Assembly: GCF_002994745.2 (NCBI RefSeq)
Contig: NC_037090.1
Location: forward strand, 28,316,501 to 28,380,500
DNA: 64,000 bases
Direction: 5' to 3'
Source of the DNA: Rosa chinensis
Taxonomy: Eukaryota > Streptophyta > Magnoliopsida > Rosales > Rosaceae
Shown piece after piece: positions 35,752 to 48,599 of this stretch. Under the pieces are notes generated by a model. That model saw only the letters and a program-made list of their open reading frames with translations. It was not told the origin of the DNA and searched no databases. The translations under genes were made by a program, and so were the position numbers. Position 1 is the first letter of the stretch, and every line of letters begins with the position of its first letter.

Positions 35752-37211
35752 AATAGTGTAGTTTTTTTTTTTGTAAACTAAATCAATAAGATTGAATGCA
35801 TGTCGTCTTTTCCTTTAAACAACCAACAACGACACCAAGGGTCGAACCTTGGCCACTCCTTGCTCTTTCAAAACCCTAGCTGACTCTGCTGCACGCGTCG
35901 TTCATAAAAATGTATCACAAACAATCAATTCCAAACCCAACAATCAATTCAGTCACACAGTGGTCTAGCAAGCATCATTTGAGTCAAACCAAACACAAAC
36001 AATTCCGTCGCTAGAATTAGGAATTAATAAAATTAAGCGCTTCCTGAGTTAACTAGGAAAACCCACATCCTTAGAGTTACACTTACAACACATATAAAAT
36101 CTCAACTATTTCATCAATCAATTGCTTCAACAAAAACTTACCACCAGTTCCGTTCCTACCAACAACCCTGATTTCAAAACAATTATAGTACTCAGAGACC
36201 ACCCAAAAATATTGTCTCAATCACTCAAACAAACTTCGAACTTTGGTTTCCGCACCTAAATCCCTGCCCCAACAACTCGTTGGTATAGAGGAAAAGACAC
36301 TCACAACATTTTCCTCGAATCACATTTCGTAGCACAACTCAAAACTGTAGAATAGGTTTACTCTACAATCACTAGGGATAGGCGCACGACAGTTAACCAA
36401 TCGAATACGCAAATAAAGTTCTAGGAGGCCAGTGTACAAAAGGCATAGCACTAGAAGAAACCAACTAGCTTGTACCATACACACTTGATGAATACCACAA
36501 CAATCTCATCCCAACTGCCCTTAGATTCCCAATCTATGCTAACACCTCAACCTCACACAAGATTAGCATAGCTACCTCAAAGCCACTTTAAACATATATC
36601 ACAAGTCAATTACTAAACTCCACTAAGACATCTCGATACAAACAAGATATCAAATCCTTGATACGTACATCTCATCCAAACATCTGTATGTCCAACTTAA
36701 GAAGGCAAAATTTCTATCAATTTATACTCATGACCACACAAGGTACGTGCATAGGCCAACATCATGCCTTCAACCAAACACTTCAACATCCAAAAGAACC
36801 TTACTTCCATAAAACAATTCTCACTGACTCATCAGAGTTAGATCTAGAGGTATCCATTCCTTAAAGATTATAACCCGCGGAAACTGAACTTATTCTAATA
36901 CGAAACTCCATGACAGCTTATGTCCAAAGTACTACTCCTTCGAATATCCATTACCTAAGATGCATAGTATGATTGGCTAATACATGTATAACACTTAAAA
37001 CACAGTATAAGTCAAATACAAGCTCATATTAACCAAGTCAATACTACAGGGAAGGTATTCACGTTCCTAAAACGACCTAGCGGCCTAAACAACTCCCAAC
37101 ACTCACACATACCCAATGACTTAGCCAATACCGAAGAGCACATGATGGGGATCCGCTGCAGACGGGCCATCACTCGGAAAGTATTGAAACGTCACCAAAT
37201 ATGTACCTTAC
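35752..37211. other. Non-coding interior between the WUSCHEL-like gene and the primer site
   Basis: Just after the stop is a T-run and AATAAG, a possible poly(A) region. The rest shows no gag or pol homology on either strand. In an autonomous relative, gag would be expected here, so that region has been lost or replaced. Confidence 0.5.
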
Positions 37212-37223
37212 GCTCTGATACCA
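37212..37223 (-). other. Primer binding site (initiator tRNA-Met)
   Basis: On the minus strand TGGTATCAGAGC, complementary to the 3' end of plant initiator Met-tRNA, starts 3 nt after the end of the 5' LTR. Together with the polypurine tract it sets the element's direction. Confidence 0.9.
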
Positions 37224-37226
37224 AAC

Positions 37227-40200
37227 TGTCACGCCCCGAATTTTGAATAACCAATTCAAATCCGAAACGTGAATAATAACTATTACAAATAAATAATAAC
37301 TATTACAAATAAACTTTCTGACTTTTTTTCTCTGAACAACCACACCACAAGCCACTCAAAATTCAAATCTCGAAAACCTCGAGTTAATTATTACAACTCA
37401 CTCATACAAGTAAGATTGTAAAGCTCTAAATGAGCATAACAAACCTCTCAATAGAAATTCAGAGTATCACATGCAGCTACTCTACACAGCTCGATCGCCT
37501 TCCTGTTTCTTCTGTCCTGTAGGATTACCCGCTACACCGTTTGAATAGTGTACCGGGAATTGCAACAACACAAAACCCGGTAAGCTTTTTGCAAAGCTCG
37601 TGAGTAAACAAGAAGGAACTGTTGATTTATTAAATTACAATTCTTACAGTTCAAGTAAAAACTCAACAGTATTACGTCTACAAAGAGACATCAATCCATT
37701 CATGGAAAACCACAAGGAATACATTTTCACTATCCACAAATCACAATACCCACAAAGCAATCCACAATCCCCAAAATCAGTCACAAAAATCACCAACTCT
37801 AAATCACAAAAGATTAATACGGGGTCTAAACTCATATCTTTCTTCTCAAAACCCCGAAAGCGTATTTATACAAATACGGTGACTGACAGACTAGAGCTCT
37901 AACTGAATCGTAGCCCATCACCTGGCCTAGGTTATGGCATCCGACATGATTGTCAATATCGTAGTTCATCAACATAGGTTAGAACATCCGATACACATAC
38001 TCAAATAACCGTAGCCCGTCATCCACTTAGGATTAGAGCATCCGGTATGCATACACAACTAATCGTAGCCCATCATCCACTTAGGATCAGAGCATCCGAT
38101 ACGCATACTCAAATAATCGTAGCCCGTCATCCGCCTAGGATTAGAGCATCCGATGTGCGTACACAAATAATCGTAGCCCGTCATCCGTCTAGGATTAGAG
38201 CATCCGATGTGCATACTCAACTTAGCCCGTCACCCGATAAGGGTCGTGGCATTTCTTACACTCAACCAATCGTAGCCCATCATCCACCTAGTATTAGAGC
38301 ATCCGATTCCCTCATACTGGTCACTACGTTGACCCTAAACTCAACCAATCGTAGCCCATCTTCCACCTAGTATTAGAGCATCCGATTCCCCCATGATGGT
38401 CATTATGTTGACCCTAAACTCAACCAATCAAGTACAAAAATATTCTTTCACACAATAGGATCAATAAGTCCATGATATGTACTATTATTGTGTAAATATG
38501 TACTCAAAATACCACTCCAAAAATTACCAATCCATACTCAATCATATCATCACACAATACCACGTCATACATGAATTTTCAATATAATTCCACCAATCGC
38601 TATTATCATAAGTGAATATGGTAATTCACGTTTTCGATTTCACATCAATTAAACCATTATAATTCCACACTCTTCAATGTCACACCATTCCACATATAAT
38701 CACGTAAATATATATATACGTAATCACCCACTCAGGAATGACCACTAATACCAACTATAGTTCACACAAGAAAATCATGAAATTCATTTTGTATAATAGA
38801 AATCATTTTACTTACCTATGGACCGTAGTTGATCAAGTCCATATGATTTAAAACAAATATTTATTCCATAAATATTTTCACACAATGACAACAAAATAAA
38901 TTAATTAAAAGTACTGGTTCGTAATATGAACCACGTGAGGTTTACTCACCTCTAATCCCGCTGCGTCTTCTTAACAGCACAACCACGATTATACGAATCA
39001 TCCGCCAAATCAAACCGTCAAACACCTAATCATAAGTGACTTGAATTTAGCCAACAACTCATAAAATAAAATAAATGACATCTGACGGTCTGATCGAATT
39101 TATACGATGATCCAACAGTCGGATCCTCACGGATCACTCTTTGGATCATCCTCCTCAAATTATCACGAAGATCCAACGGTCGGATCTTCCTGAATCGCCT
39201 TTATTTACATCTCCACATATTTATATGAAAATCCGACGGTCGGATTCTCACGAATCGCCTTCCAAAACACCATTTCACAATTATACGAAGATCCAATAGT
39301 CGGATCTTCGCCCGTGACCACAAAAAGTCACTGGGACAGTCATACGATCAACATATTAAAATTACAAGTCCATCCGACGGTCTGATCTTCACAGATCACA
39401 AATCGAACGATCGAAATCGATCGAAATCGTCAAATTCATAACTAAATCATACGATATCCAAAATTGCGTATAATATATCGAAATGATCGTATTGAAATGT
39501 AGAATCTAAAAATGTAAAGAATCACATTTTTGACCCCCGGAGGTGGCCGGAAAGGGCCGCCGGAGTTAGGGGCCGAGCCGCCGCCGACCACCGCCAATGG
39601 TGTCGGGGCCAGGCTGCTCCTCTTCATCTCATCAAGCCCAACCACTTTCCTAACTAGCATGAAGTCTGAAAATGACCGGAAGGGGTCGAAATTACCTAAA
39701 ACAGTCGAGGTGGCCGGAATTTTTCCAGAAATCGGCGAGAATTTCAGAAAACGGCGAGCTTGATTTCGACGTAAAAACTTCAATTTCAGGCCTCGATTCC
39801 TTCTGGATAGTTGTTAAGAATATCAAGGCGAACTCACTGGTTCAAGAATCGCTCAAAACGAAGCTCTACAGATTGAGATATCTTGATCGAAAACTTCGGT
39901 GGCCGGAAAATTTCTAGAATCCGGCGAACTTGAATTCCGACGTAAAAACTTCAACAACTCGCTTCGATCCCTTCATGAAAGTTGTTCAAAACTTCAATCT
40001 GAGTTCATCAGCGCAAGAATCACAAGAAATGATGGTCTGTAGCTCGAGATATCCGGATCGATAGCTCGTTTTTTTTTCGATTTTGATCGGGGCTGGCTTC
40101 TAGCTGCCACCACGCGCAGGGCCGCCGTGCATGGACACTTCTGGGAGTTTCAGGAGGTTGAGGTGAGCTCGAGGATGAAGTTTGGTGAGGATTGGTGACC

Positions 40201-40562
40201 GGTAGCTTGAGATATCAAGCTTGGAACCCAAACGAGCTCAAACCGGGCGGAGCTTCCCGCCGCCGCTTCCGGTTGTTCTGCAGCGCAAGGCTGCCACCTG
40301 CAGCTGCGCAATATCGAGGCGAAGGTGTGGGACGTGGTCTGGTGTCTTGTGGTGGCCTGAGGTGGGAGAGAGAGACCGGAGAAACCGTGCTCTGTTTTCG
40401 AATGGGTTTCGGACGAGAAAGAGAGTGAGAGTTTGAGTGAGAGAGAGAGAGAGTCAAAGCAGAAGCACTGCTTGCCCTTTGTTGGTCAAAACACGGAAAC
40501 ATGTTCCACTTTTCTTTTATCCACAGTAAACCCACTAAATGCTGCCAAAACAGGTTATTACA
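37227..40562 (-). repeat. 5' LTR of the 11-kb retrotransposon
   Basis: It is the near-identical partner of 29557-32871. It holds the same 54-bp array (37909-38431), the same palindrome cluster (about 39083-39390) and GA-rich tract. An extra tandem copy of AATAATAACTATTACAAAT lies near 37281-37310. Confidence 0.95.
37909..38431. repeat. 54-bp tandem array within the 5' LTR
   Basis: It is the counterpart of the array at 30218-30740, with the same number and order of units and a few substitutions. That shows the array existed before the insertion and was copied by reverse transcription. Confidence 0.9.
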
Positions 40563-40567
40563 TCTAG

Positions 40568-41175
40568 TCTCGTGACTCTTACTTCCAGGATCATGTTGGT
40601 CGGGGACATTCTTATCGGCGTTCTCCCTGTTGGGATCCTTGGAGAGTCTCTGTCGCCAACGCTTAATCTCGAGTCTCGTTTAGAATGCGGTGAAGGTGGA
40701 AATAACATTTTGAAAGTTTGTATAGAGTGAAACCTTCTGATAGCGGTTCTTTAGATTTTGAGCTCAACGAGAGCACTAATTGTTGCAGCACGATTTCCTC
40801 TAGGTTGTAGAGTTGATGACTTGCACAATAAGAAAAGACCTCCAAAACCCTTTGGTCAGAAGAGCACAGGTCTGGTACCAGTCATAAGAGATCCGACAGT
40901 TAAGGCACTGAATGTGTTTAGGATTTTAGTGTTTGAGATTATTTGAAATGACTTGCTTACCAAAATGATGGAAAATGAGACGTATTTATATTGAACGAGT
41001 TGGAGGAGAAACCCTTGGAGCTTGAATAATTGTTTGGGACTCTGGGTCTCGGAGGCATGCTCTGTTAATCTGATCAAGGCAGTCAAGTATTGGGACGCTG
41101 ATAGCATTAATGAAGCACACCTCGTGTTGGACAGAAAGGATATCAGGACTTCATCAGGAGGATAACAAGCATTAC
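40568..41175. other. Flank of the retrotransposon, older repeat remnant
   Basis: The minus-strand frame here (about 40563-40660) is continuous, across the TCTAG duplication, with the frame at 29377-29556. This supports a single interrupted gag-like sequence. The remainder is non-coding and resembles LTR-type sequence, with no definable ends. Confidence 0.4.
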
Positions 41176-41333
41176 GAGTCTGTTTGGATGAGGAAAAAAA
41201 TGATGAAATTTAATTGAAAGTGAGGATTTCATAATTCCTAAAAGCCAATTCCCTCTTTTGGCATTATCAGATTGGATATTTTAAATTTCTCTAGAGTGTG
41301 TTTGGATGAGAGAAAAAATGATGGAATTTAATT

Positions 41334-43552
41334 TTTTTTTGAAGGGGTTTGGAACCCAGCCTGACTGGGAGGCTCAGCCCCACGCCCGAATATTATTAAT
41401 AAGAGAAGGATGATTGTACGTCGAGGGGGACATATAACCTTCACCTCGAGTACTAGTACAAGAATCCTCATAGAGAACATCCTGGATAATCACAGGAGTC
41501 TCATCTAACCAATAATCATCTAAATAAGATAAACTAGCAAGATGTGCCAATCTATGGGCAACACCATTTGCTTCACGATAAATAGATTGTACCTGAATGG
41601 AAGAAATAGCTCTCAAATAAGATTTACAATCTTCCACTATACAACCTACCTCTGAATAGTCTTCCATCTCACTCAAGAGAGCAGTAACCACCGTTGCACA
41701 ATCAGTCTCAATATCAACATTATTCAAACCTTGGTGGATAATCAGAAGTAGCCCAGCTCTCATAGCTTCCAGTTCCATTTGCAGTGCTGATCCGGCATGG
41801 TGAAAGGGACGTGCAATAGCTGCTAGACACATACCATTCTCATCTCTAATGATAGCCCCTATACCACCCTGACCAGTATGTAAGTGGAAAGCCCCGTCCG
41901 TATTGAGTTTGAGTCTGCCACTAGGTGGGTGTTTCCACTTAGTCTGAGGCCTTTTCGTCTTCACGTTGGCCTTAGGAGTATGCACCTTCTTGTAATCATC
42001 CAATAGCTTTGATGCCCAGCATGCAGTATTAAGTGGATGGAAAGAAGTACCCCTCCAAATCACGTTATTTCTCTCAGTCCAAATAGCCCAAAGAAACATG
42101 AAAAATAGCTCCTGTTCGGCCCTAGGTAGAGCATTGCAGACACTAATAAATCAATCAAGAAAATTTGTAGATGGTTGATTCTTTGGCTTCAAGTTTAGTG
42201 GCCCAAAGAACCAAAATTCGTTGACCAACTTACAATTTTTCAACAAGTGCATGTCGTCCTCCACTTCAAGGTCACATAGAGGACAATTAATAATAGGCAG
42301 GGAGCATTTTTGTACTAACCTCGCACGAGTGGGCAGAATACCTCTAAGAAGTTTCCAAAGAAAAGATCTAACCTTGGGCGGGACCTGTGCTTTCCAAAGG
42401 CGCTGCCAAAGAGATTGACCCTCATTATTCGAGCTAGATGTTGAAGCCCTGCTAGTCACGTTTTCTGTCCACCGAAGAGTGTGATAACCACTTTTCACAC
42501 TATACCTCCCCAAGCGATCAAAATGCCACACCCACTTGTCCTCCACACCCCGTAAACTAAGAGGAATACCCAAAATAATATCTGCTTCAGAAGTAGTAAA
42601 AAGCTCCTCCATAAGAGGTTGAACCCACTCCCCCTGTTCAGCATCGATCAAGTCAGCCACAAGTAAGTCTTCATACCCTTCCATTGGAGGGGAAAACGGT
42701 TTGAAACTGTATGGTAATGGCATCCAAGGGTCTTCCTAGATTTTTATCGAGCTGCCGCTGCCAACCTTGAACCTCAAACCTCGACGTAAAACATCCTGGC
42801 CCTTCATAATGCTGCGCCATGCAAACGAAACATCACCCCGGAGAGAGGCATGCATAAAATCCGAATCCGGGTAATATTTAGCTTTGAAGAGCCTCGCCAC
42901 CAAAGACTGTGGGTTTTGTATTAACCTCCAACCTTGCTTGGCAAGAAGGGCAAGGTTGAACTGATGCATGTTTCTGAAACCCAGGCCCCCCTCTGCTTTC
43001 GGCAAGCACAATTTCTCCCACGCTAGCCAGTGAATCTTCTTGTCTTCTTCCGTTGAACCCCACCAGAACTTAGCCATAAGACTGTGCATCTCATTACATA
43101 GGTGAATAGGGACTTCAAAGCAGCTCATTACATAAGTTGGAATGGACTGAGCTACCGCCTTGATGAGAATCTCTTTACCAGCAGCGCTCAAAGTCTTCTC
43201 TCTCCAACCTCTAGTTCTCTTCTTAATACGTTCATTCAAAAAGTTGAATGCCTCTGTTTTAGAATAACTGATCTCGATTGGGAGTCCCAAATATTTATCG
43301 TGCTTGTCGACTCTAACAACATTAAGTACTCCTGCAAGATCATTTTGTTCATGCCTAGGCACATTTTTGCTAAAAGCAATGCTACTTTTCTGGTAATTCA
43401 CCATCTGCCCTGACACTCTCTCATATTCTTCCAGTATATTTTTGACCACTTGAACATCCCCATAATTTGCTTTAAAGAAGATGAAATAATCGTCAGCAAA
43501 AAACAAATGGGAAATGCAAGGTGCGCTAGAACAAACCTCTACTCCATGTAAC
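41334..43552 (-). mobile_element. 5'-truncated LINE (L1-like) with a 17-bp target-site duplication
   Basis: The duplication AATGATGGAATTTAATT lies at 41317-41333 and 43553-43569. A T-run on the plus strand right after the left copy is the poly(A) tail of a minus-strand LINE. The element begins within the reverse transcriptase, just before FADD, so it is 5'-truncated. It is inserted into the MITE above. Confidence 0.93.
41374..43552 (-). pseudogene. LINE ORF2 remnant: RT C-terminus, zf-RVT and RNase H
   Basis: One minus-strand frame runs from 43552 to 41374 with only two internal stops (near 42736 and 42151). It starts at the RT active site (LFFADD) and continues through YLGLP, LSAAGKEILIKAVAQS and FWWGSTEEDKKIHW. 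A zinc-finger zf-RVT region follows, with FLWKLLRGILPTRARL and CPLCDLEVEDDMHLL. It ends in an RNase H domain with TDGAF, MELEAMRAG, ETDCATVV and EANGVAHRLAHLAS, so the Asp-Glu-Asp set is visible. It cannot move on its own because the endonuclease and RT N-terminus are missing. Confidence 0.92.
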
Positions 43553-44320
43553 AATGATGGAATTTAATTGAAAGTGAGGATTTCATAATTCCTAAAAGCC
43601 AATTCCCTCGTTTGGCATTATCAGATTGAAAGTTTTAAATTTCTCTATGAAAAAAAATGAAGGAATTCGTTATTTAAATTCCTCACTTCAATTTCCACCA
43701 AAATAGGTGTCATTTACGAATTCTTTTGCAGTATTCAATTTTTATTTCCAAAACAAGACTTTTTTTCTATTTTATCTTTTTATTTGTTTTAAACTTTCTT
43801 AATTTATTACACATTTCAAATCCTAAATAGATGCAACCAAACAATAGAATTTGCAATTAATGGAATTTTAGATTGATGGAATTAAAGATTCCATCATTTA
43901 TAAATTCCTACAGATTTTATAATTTTCTCATCCAAACACACGGATGGAAAAAAAATGAAGGAATTCATTATTTAAATTCTCTACTTCAATTTCCACCAAA
44001 ATAGGTGTCATTTACGAATTCCTTTGCAGTATTCAATTTTTATTTCCAAAACAAGGCTTTTTTCATTTTATTTTTTTATTTGTTTTAAACTTTCTTAATT
44101 TTCACACAAGTCTTAAATAGATACAACCAAATAATAGAAATTGCAATTAATGGAATTTTAGATTGATAGAGTTAAAGATTCCATCATTTATAAATTTCTA
44201 CAGATTTTATAATTTTCTCATCCAAACGCATCCTACAAGAGTTAACTTTAACCATTGGAAGGATTTCTAATAGAGAGCCTTTTTGTTTTTTGGCAATGAA
44301 ATAGGTAACCTTTTTTTAAC

Positions 44321-44445
44321 CAAGACAAATATTAAGTCATCAGGGCTAGAGGCTCGGGAACAAATATCATGCTTAATTTGGGTTATTGTTGCTCGAGTTA
44401 GAAAGAACTTGGTGTTTCTATCACCAAGACCCAACCAACTAGCTC
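44321..44445 (-). pseudogene. Short LINE ORF2 fragment (GDRNTKFF region)
   Basis: The minus strand reads WLGLGDRNTKFFLTRATITQ, a motif of plant LINE ORF2 located between endonuclease and RT. Only about 40 codons remain. Confidence 0.6.
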
Positions 44446-46300
44446 GAGCCTTCCATTCTCAGAGCTTGTGTCAAGTTCTTTTCACTTGAATAAGGAGCAA
44501 CTGGACTATTCATGAGTCGGGATTGAGTCTCCTCATGTCTATTTAACTTCACTTTCTTTTGCCAAGTAAAAGTCACCACAAATGGCTATAAAAATTATTT
44601 TGATGGTTTCAATCAAGGGCACCTTATCAACCATCTTCTTGAAACTTGGATGAGACATCCACGTAACTTCAAACCTAAAATGTGTGGATTTGGAAGCCAA
44701 TTAAGGAGATATTGTTATATAGACAAGTCGACAGTCAAAGCCAACACAAAGATAGTTATTTTCCAAGTTTATATCCAAAAGTTGAAATTCTACAGCAGTA
44801 CCTCATGTACATTCATCATATTTACTTTGTGGTTTAACTCATGTATATGTAAATCAAAAACCACCCTAGACAGACAGACAATCGAGTGAGAAAAATAAGT
44901 TGAGATTCAAATTGCGGTCATACTGACCCTACTACTGGTGCTCCCAGTATATAATCTAGGCATCTATCAAGTACTTCACTAGTCTCGATTCCAGCTCAGA
45001 AAAATTCTGGTCAATATCAATAAGAGCATCAACTCTAGGCATGTAAGTACAAAAGTTTGTACATATTGAGTATTGGCATTCCCATACAAATGCAAGTGAA
45101 GCACTTTATCCCATTTCATCCTTAGAAGTTGTAAGAAGGACCTCAATACTGATCTTGGAGAAGTTTCAGATAAATGCATCCCATGGTTCAGCATATGCAC
45201 TGGGATTGCAACAAGTCAGTCCTAGGTTTTAGGAAGTTCGTTTTCAGAAAGTATCTTTATGTTTTTCAAGTATTATTTTGCAAAGATATTTTCCACCTAT
45301 TTATTTTGTACCTTTTAAGTCCTAATTGATTTATGATCAGTTTATTTTAATTGACAATCTTTTTATAAAAGTCTTTTCCTAATATGAGTCAATTAGGGTT
45401 AAACACATTCATTGAACATGTTTCTTTTCCTCCATATATTTAGAATAGTGTACGTTCCTTGTGTGTGACTTTCACGCAAGATTTATGTGCATCTTGTTTG
45501 TTAGGAGAGAGTCTCATATGCATTCGTGAAACACTTGTTCCTTGTTAAAGTGTTTCATCATTCCTTCAATTGCATGGTTCTCTCGAGATTAGTAGAGAAG
45601 TCATTGGTGCAAGAAGAGTGATCATTGAAGAACGTTCAAGTGAAGAAGGCTGAGAAGATTCAAGACAAACACATCATCTAGTTAGTCTAGTGATTGTAGC
45701 CGAGTGTAGATCTATTTGTGTTTGTAAGAAACTTGTTCTTCACCACTAGTGAATTGATTACATTTTTTGAGTTCTCAAGAGTTAGAGCCCCACTGTATTT
45801 TTAACCTCAAATTGAGGTTTTCACTGGGTAAACAAATTTGTGTTTTATGTGTGAATTTCAATTATCTGCCCAATTGGAATTACAACACAGCTATCAATAT
45901 TTGATATCCAGAATCACATTCATCCTAGCATTTTCAAGTCATCACCAATCTCAGGAGAAGATTGTCAGTCCCTTTAGTGTTGAAAGTTGCAACGACATAT
46001 CCCCTAAATCCCAGCCTTCGACATTGTAGAAGTCGGAGTTTCATTTCTGCTTCTCCTACGTAGCTGAGCATGCTGTAATCTACCAATATCAAATGAAATG
46101 TGACAAGTATGACAGCTAGCACTGTATCTACCCAGTTATCCACGTGGATAACTTCCACAATTCCGTCTATATCTTCCAAATCATGTTGAATATTTTTGAT
46201 AGCTTGTACTTTGTATTTGAACAAAATATAATCGAAACCACAATTTTGTTGATTTGATTAATTTGCAGTAGCAAATGAAGCATGAACAATGAAAAAAAAT
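44446..46300. other. Non-coding or degenerate repeat stretch
   Basis: No gene is recognised. The minus strand at 44960-45220 has coding-like pieces (NPSAYAEPWDAF, CTYMPRVDALIDIDQNFSEL) broken by stops, of unknown origin. 45230-45850 has LTR-like composition (a TTTCACTGGGTAAACAA end), perhaps a Ty1/copia LTR relic. The 96-residue minus frame at 45934-46224 has no recognised family. Confidence 0.4.
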
Positions 46301-48344
46301 CAGCAAACATTGTGCTTTAAGTTTTTGAATTGTTCTTTTCTCTGATCTACTTTTACATGAACTATCACTTCCCTTATATAGGGTACAAGATTAATCTACA
46401 AAATATCTAGAATGAACACATATTAAACTAGATTAAAATTACTTTAGATACAAAATATCTAGCTTAGTTTGAGTGGAGCAAACAGTAATGCAATTAGCTA
46501 TTGATATGCTAAAAGCAGCACACAATTTAAAACGCTGTTGTCATTCGTTAGTATATAAGCCAGTAGGGATCGTTCTAATAGGGGATTGAGGGTACTCCTG
46601 CAAAGATGGGTCAATTTAAATTAGTAATTATTAAAACAAGTATTAACAAATATTTATCTACAAATTTACACAAGAAACACCCCATAAAATGGGGAAATTC
46701 AACTTTTGGTTTCTAAGTTCCTACGAAATAAAGCAAAGAGATAATTATATACATATGAACGACTTCTTCACACTCAAATCAAAATTTTCAAACCATATCA
46801 ACATGCAACGAGTTGTTTCAATCTATACAACCTAAAATCGTGCAAACACTAAATATCATGAATGAATTCGAAGTACAAGTCTAAAGAGATCGATTGCTAC
46901 TTTAATTCTTTTTTTTAATCTCCTAAGCTAGGAAAAGTCTAGAACTTAAAATATTTCATATAAAACATTACGTTAATACTGAAAAGCATCCGTCAACGTT
47001 AAATATGAATCATTAATTACAATTAGAATTCTGAATTCAACATGTATGCATCCATAAAAAGTTACAAATGCACGAAACATGTAGCATATAATCTCGAACA
47101 TTGTTTATAGTCTTTACCACTTTAATTTCTGCCCTAAAATGATCAGGTGAATTAGAACACAAATTTGGCTTTATTAACCTACAGATTAATATCATTGTTC
47201 AATCAAAATCATATGATTAACGATATAAAAGGATGGCACGAAATCAGATTGTAAAGATATCATAAACAACTCAAGAACATAAAGAAACGAATCTGAAAAT
47301 TACTAACAGAAACTTGTTCTTAACAAAAATCCAACTCCAATAACAAAGTTCATAATCGAAATCTGAAATTCAATACTAAAGAGGATGAAAACAAAAATAA
47401 GGGTTATTGATTACACTTTTTGATTTTCAAGGAAGCTTGGAGAACATCAAGAAAACACACAGCTAGGCCTTCAAGAACACGAACAGCCTTGGAGAAGTCC
47501 TAAAGCTCTTCATGGCAATAGGCTTTTTTTAAATTTTTAGAGAGGGTTTTGGAGAGAAGAGAGTTTGTCTAATTAGCTGAATTTTGCGTCTAGAAGTGAT
47601 GGTCTTGGCTTAAAGAATGGCTGTTATTTATAGAGGAATCCTCCTCTCTTGCGATGTGATCTTGGCCATTCATCTAGAGGTCAATTCTCCTCCAAGTTTC
47701 CTTAATTTTCTCATGACAAAGTCTTGAATTTTCTGATCTTTTTTCCCCTTAATGACTCACGGTATATTCCATGGATATCTCTAGAGTCAATCATGCCGGT
47801 CTTTTAACTATCTAGCTAGCGGTTGTACCAAGTTTGGTTGCGTGATAAACATTTCGGCTCATACACCCTGATACTATACTGCTACGAGCAATTTGGAGAA
47901 CGAGTTCTGGCTCATCTGGATTGAAACTTAAAAGCATGCTTTGCTGCTGTTTTAGAGCGTTGATTAATTGAAGCCCTGGATTGATCTCATCAAGTGATTT
48001 GCTCTACCTCAGCTTCTCAGCGGCAGTGAATGGGTTCTCTAATGCACAAAGGTTTATCCTACCTATCATTTTCCACTACTTTGACTTTAAACATATCAAT
48101 ATGCTGGAATGCTCCTCCACGGCTTTTTTTTTTTTTTTTTTTGGTATTTGATTCATTTGTATAGTAGGCAATATAATTGTGATTCTCAACCCTTCCTTTG
48201 GAGAGGTTCCTTGGATTCTTGTAGCTCAAACTATACTGATCGATAACCAAACTACAAGAAAAAAAAAGAAAAAAAAAAAGGTTTTCGTTGACAATGACAT
48301 ACTCAGAGATGTACTGGGTAAGACCCATGCACTTTAATTCATTA
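46301..48344. other. Non-coding stretch before the CACTA element
   Basis: No coding homology is seen. A segment near 46550 (AAGCCAGTAGGGATCGTTCT) resembles interspersed plant repeat sequence I have seen in LTR elements. A TATTTATAGAGGAATCC near 47624 looks like a reversed or cryptic TATA region. Boundaries cannot be set. Confidence 0.4.
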
Positions 48345-48599
48345 CACTACAACAGAAAGTCTTTTTAGCGACCAAGTTTTTGCGAGGAATTTATTTTCCT
48401 TAGTAAATGTCACTTTTTACGAGGAAGATTTTGATTCCTCACTAAATGTCATTAGGTTTTCGGCGAGAAACCTATTTTCCTCACTATACATCACTTTCTA
48501 CGACGAATATTTTGTTCATCACTAAAAGTGACCATAGTTTGGTCTTCTAAATCATCATGTTATTAGCAAGGAAATATGAGACTAGGGTGAGGAATTTTT

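Larger units (their letters stand above)
29557..40562 (-). mobile_element. LTR retrotransposon (Ty3/gypsy-like), 11.0 kb, carrying a WUSCHEL-like gene
   Basis: Direct LTRs of 3,315 bp (29557-32871) and 3,336 bp (37227-40562) bound a 4.36-kb interior. The 5-bp duplication TCTAG flanks it at 29552-29556 and 40563-40567. The ends are TG...CA. Read on the minus strand, the 5' LTR is at 37227-40562, followed after 3 bp by TGGTATCAGAGC (initiator-Met tRNA primer site). The polypurine tract AAGGAGGGTAGAT abuts the other LTR. LTR ends TGTAATAACC / GGGGCGTGACA recall Tekay/Del-type chromoviruses. No gag, protease, RT or integrase is seen, so the element is non-autonomous. Its interior carries an intact homeobox gene in the opposite orientation. 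The LTRs differ at only a few dozen positions by eye, so insertion is fairly recent. Confidence 0.95.
41176..44232. mobile_element. MITE-like element (TGTTTGGATGAG ends), internally duplicated and split by a LINE
   Basis: The left end TGTTTGGATGAG and the right end CTCATCCAAACGC are inverted repeats. The interior is made of repeated blocks (TTTAATTGAAAGTGAGGATT; AATAGGTGTCATTTACGAATT), with two copies of a 300-bp segment at about 43648 and 43948. A LINE inserted at 41334-43552. Without it the MITE-like sequence is about 0.84 kb. No clear TSD is seen for the outer element. Confidence 0.6.
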
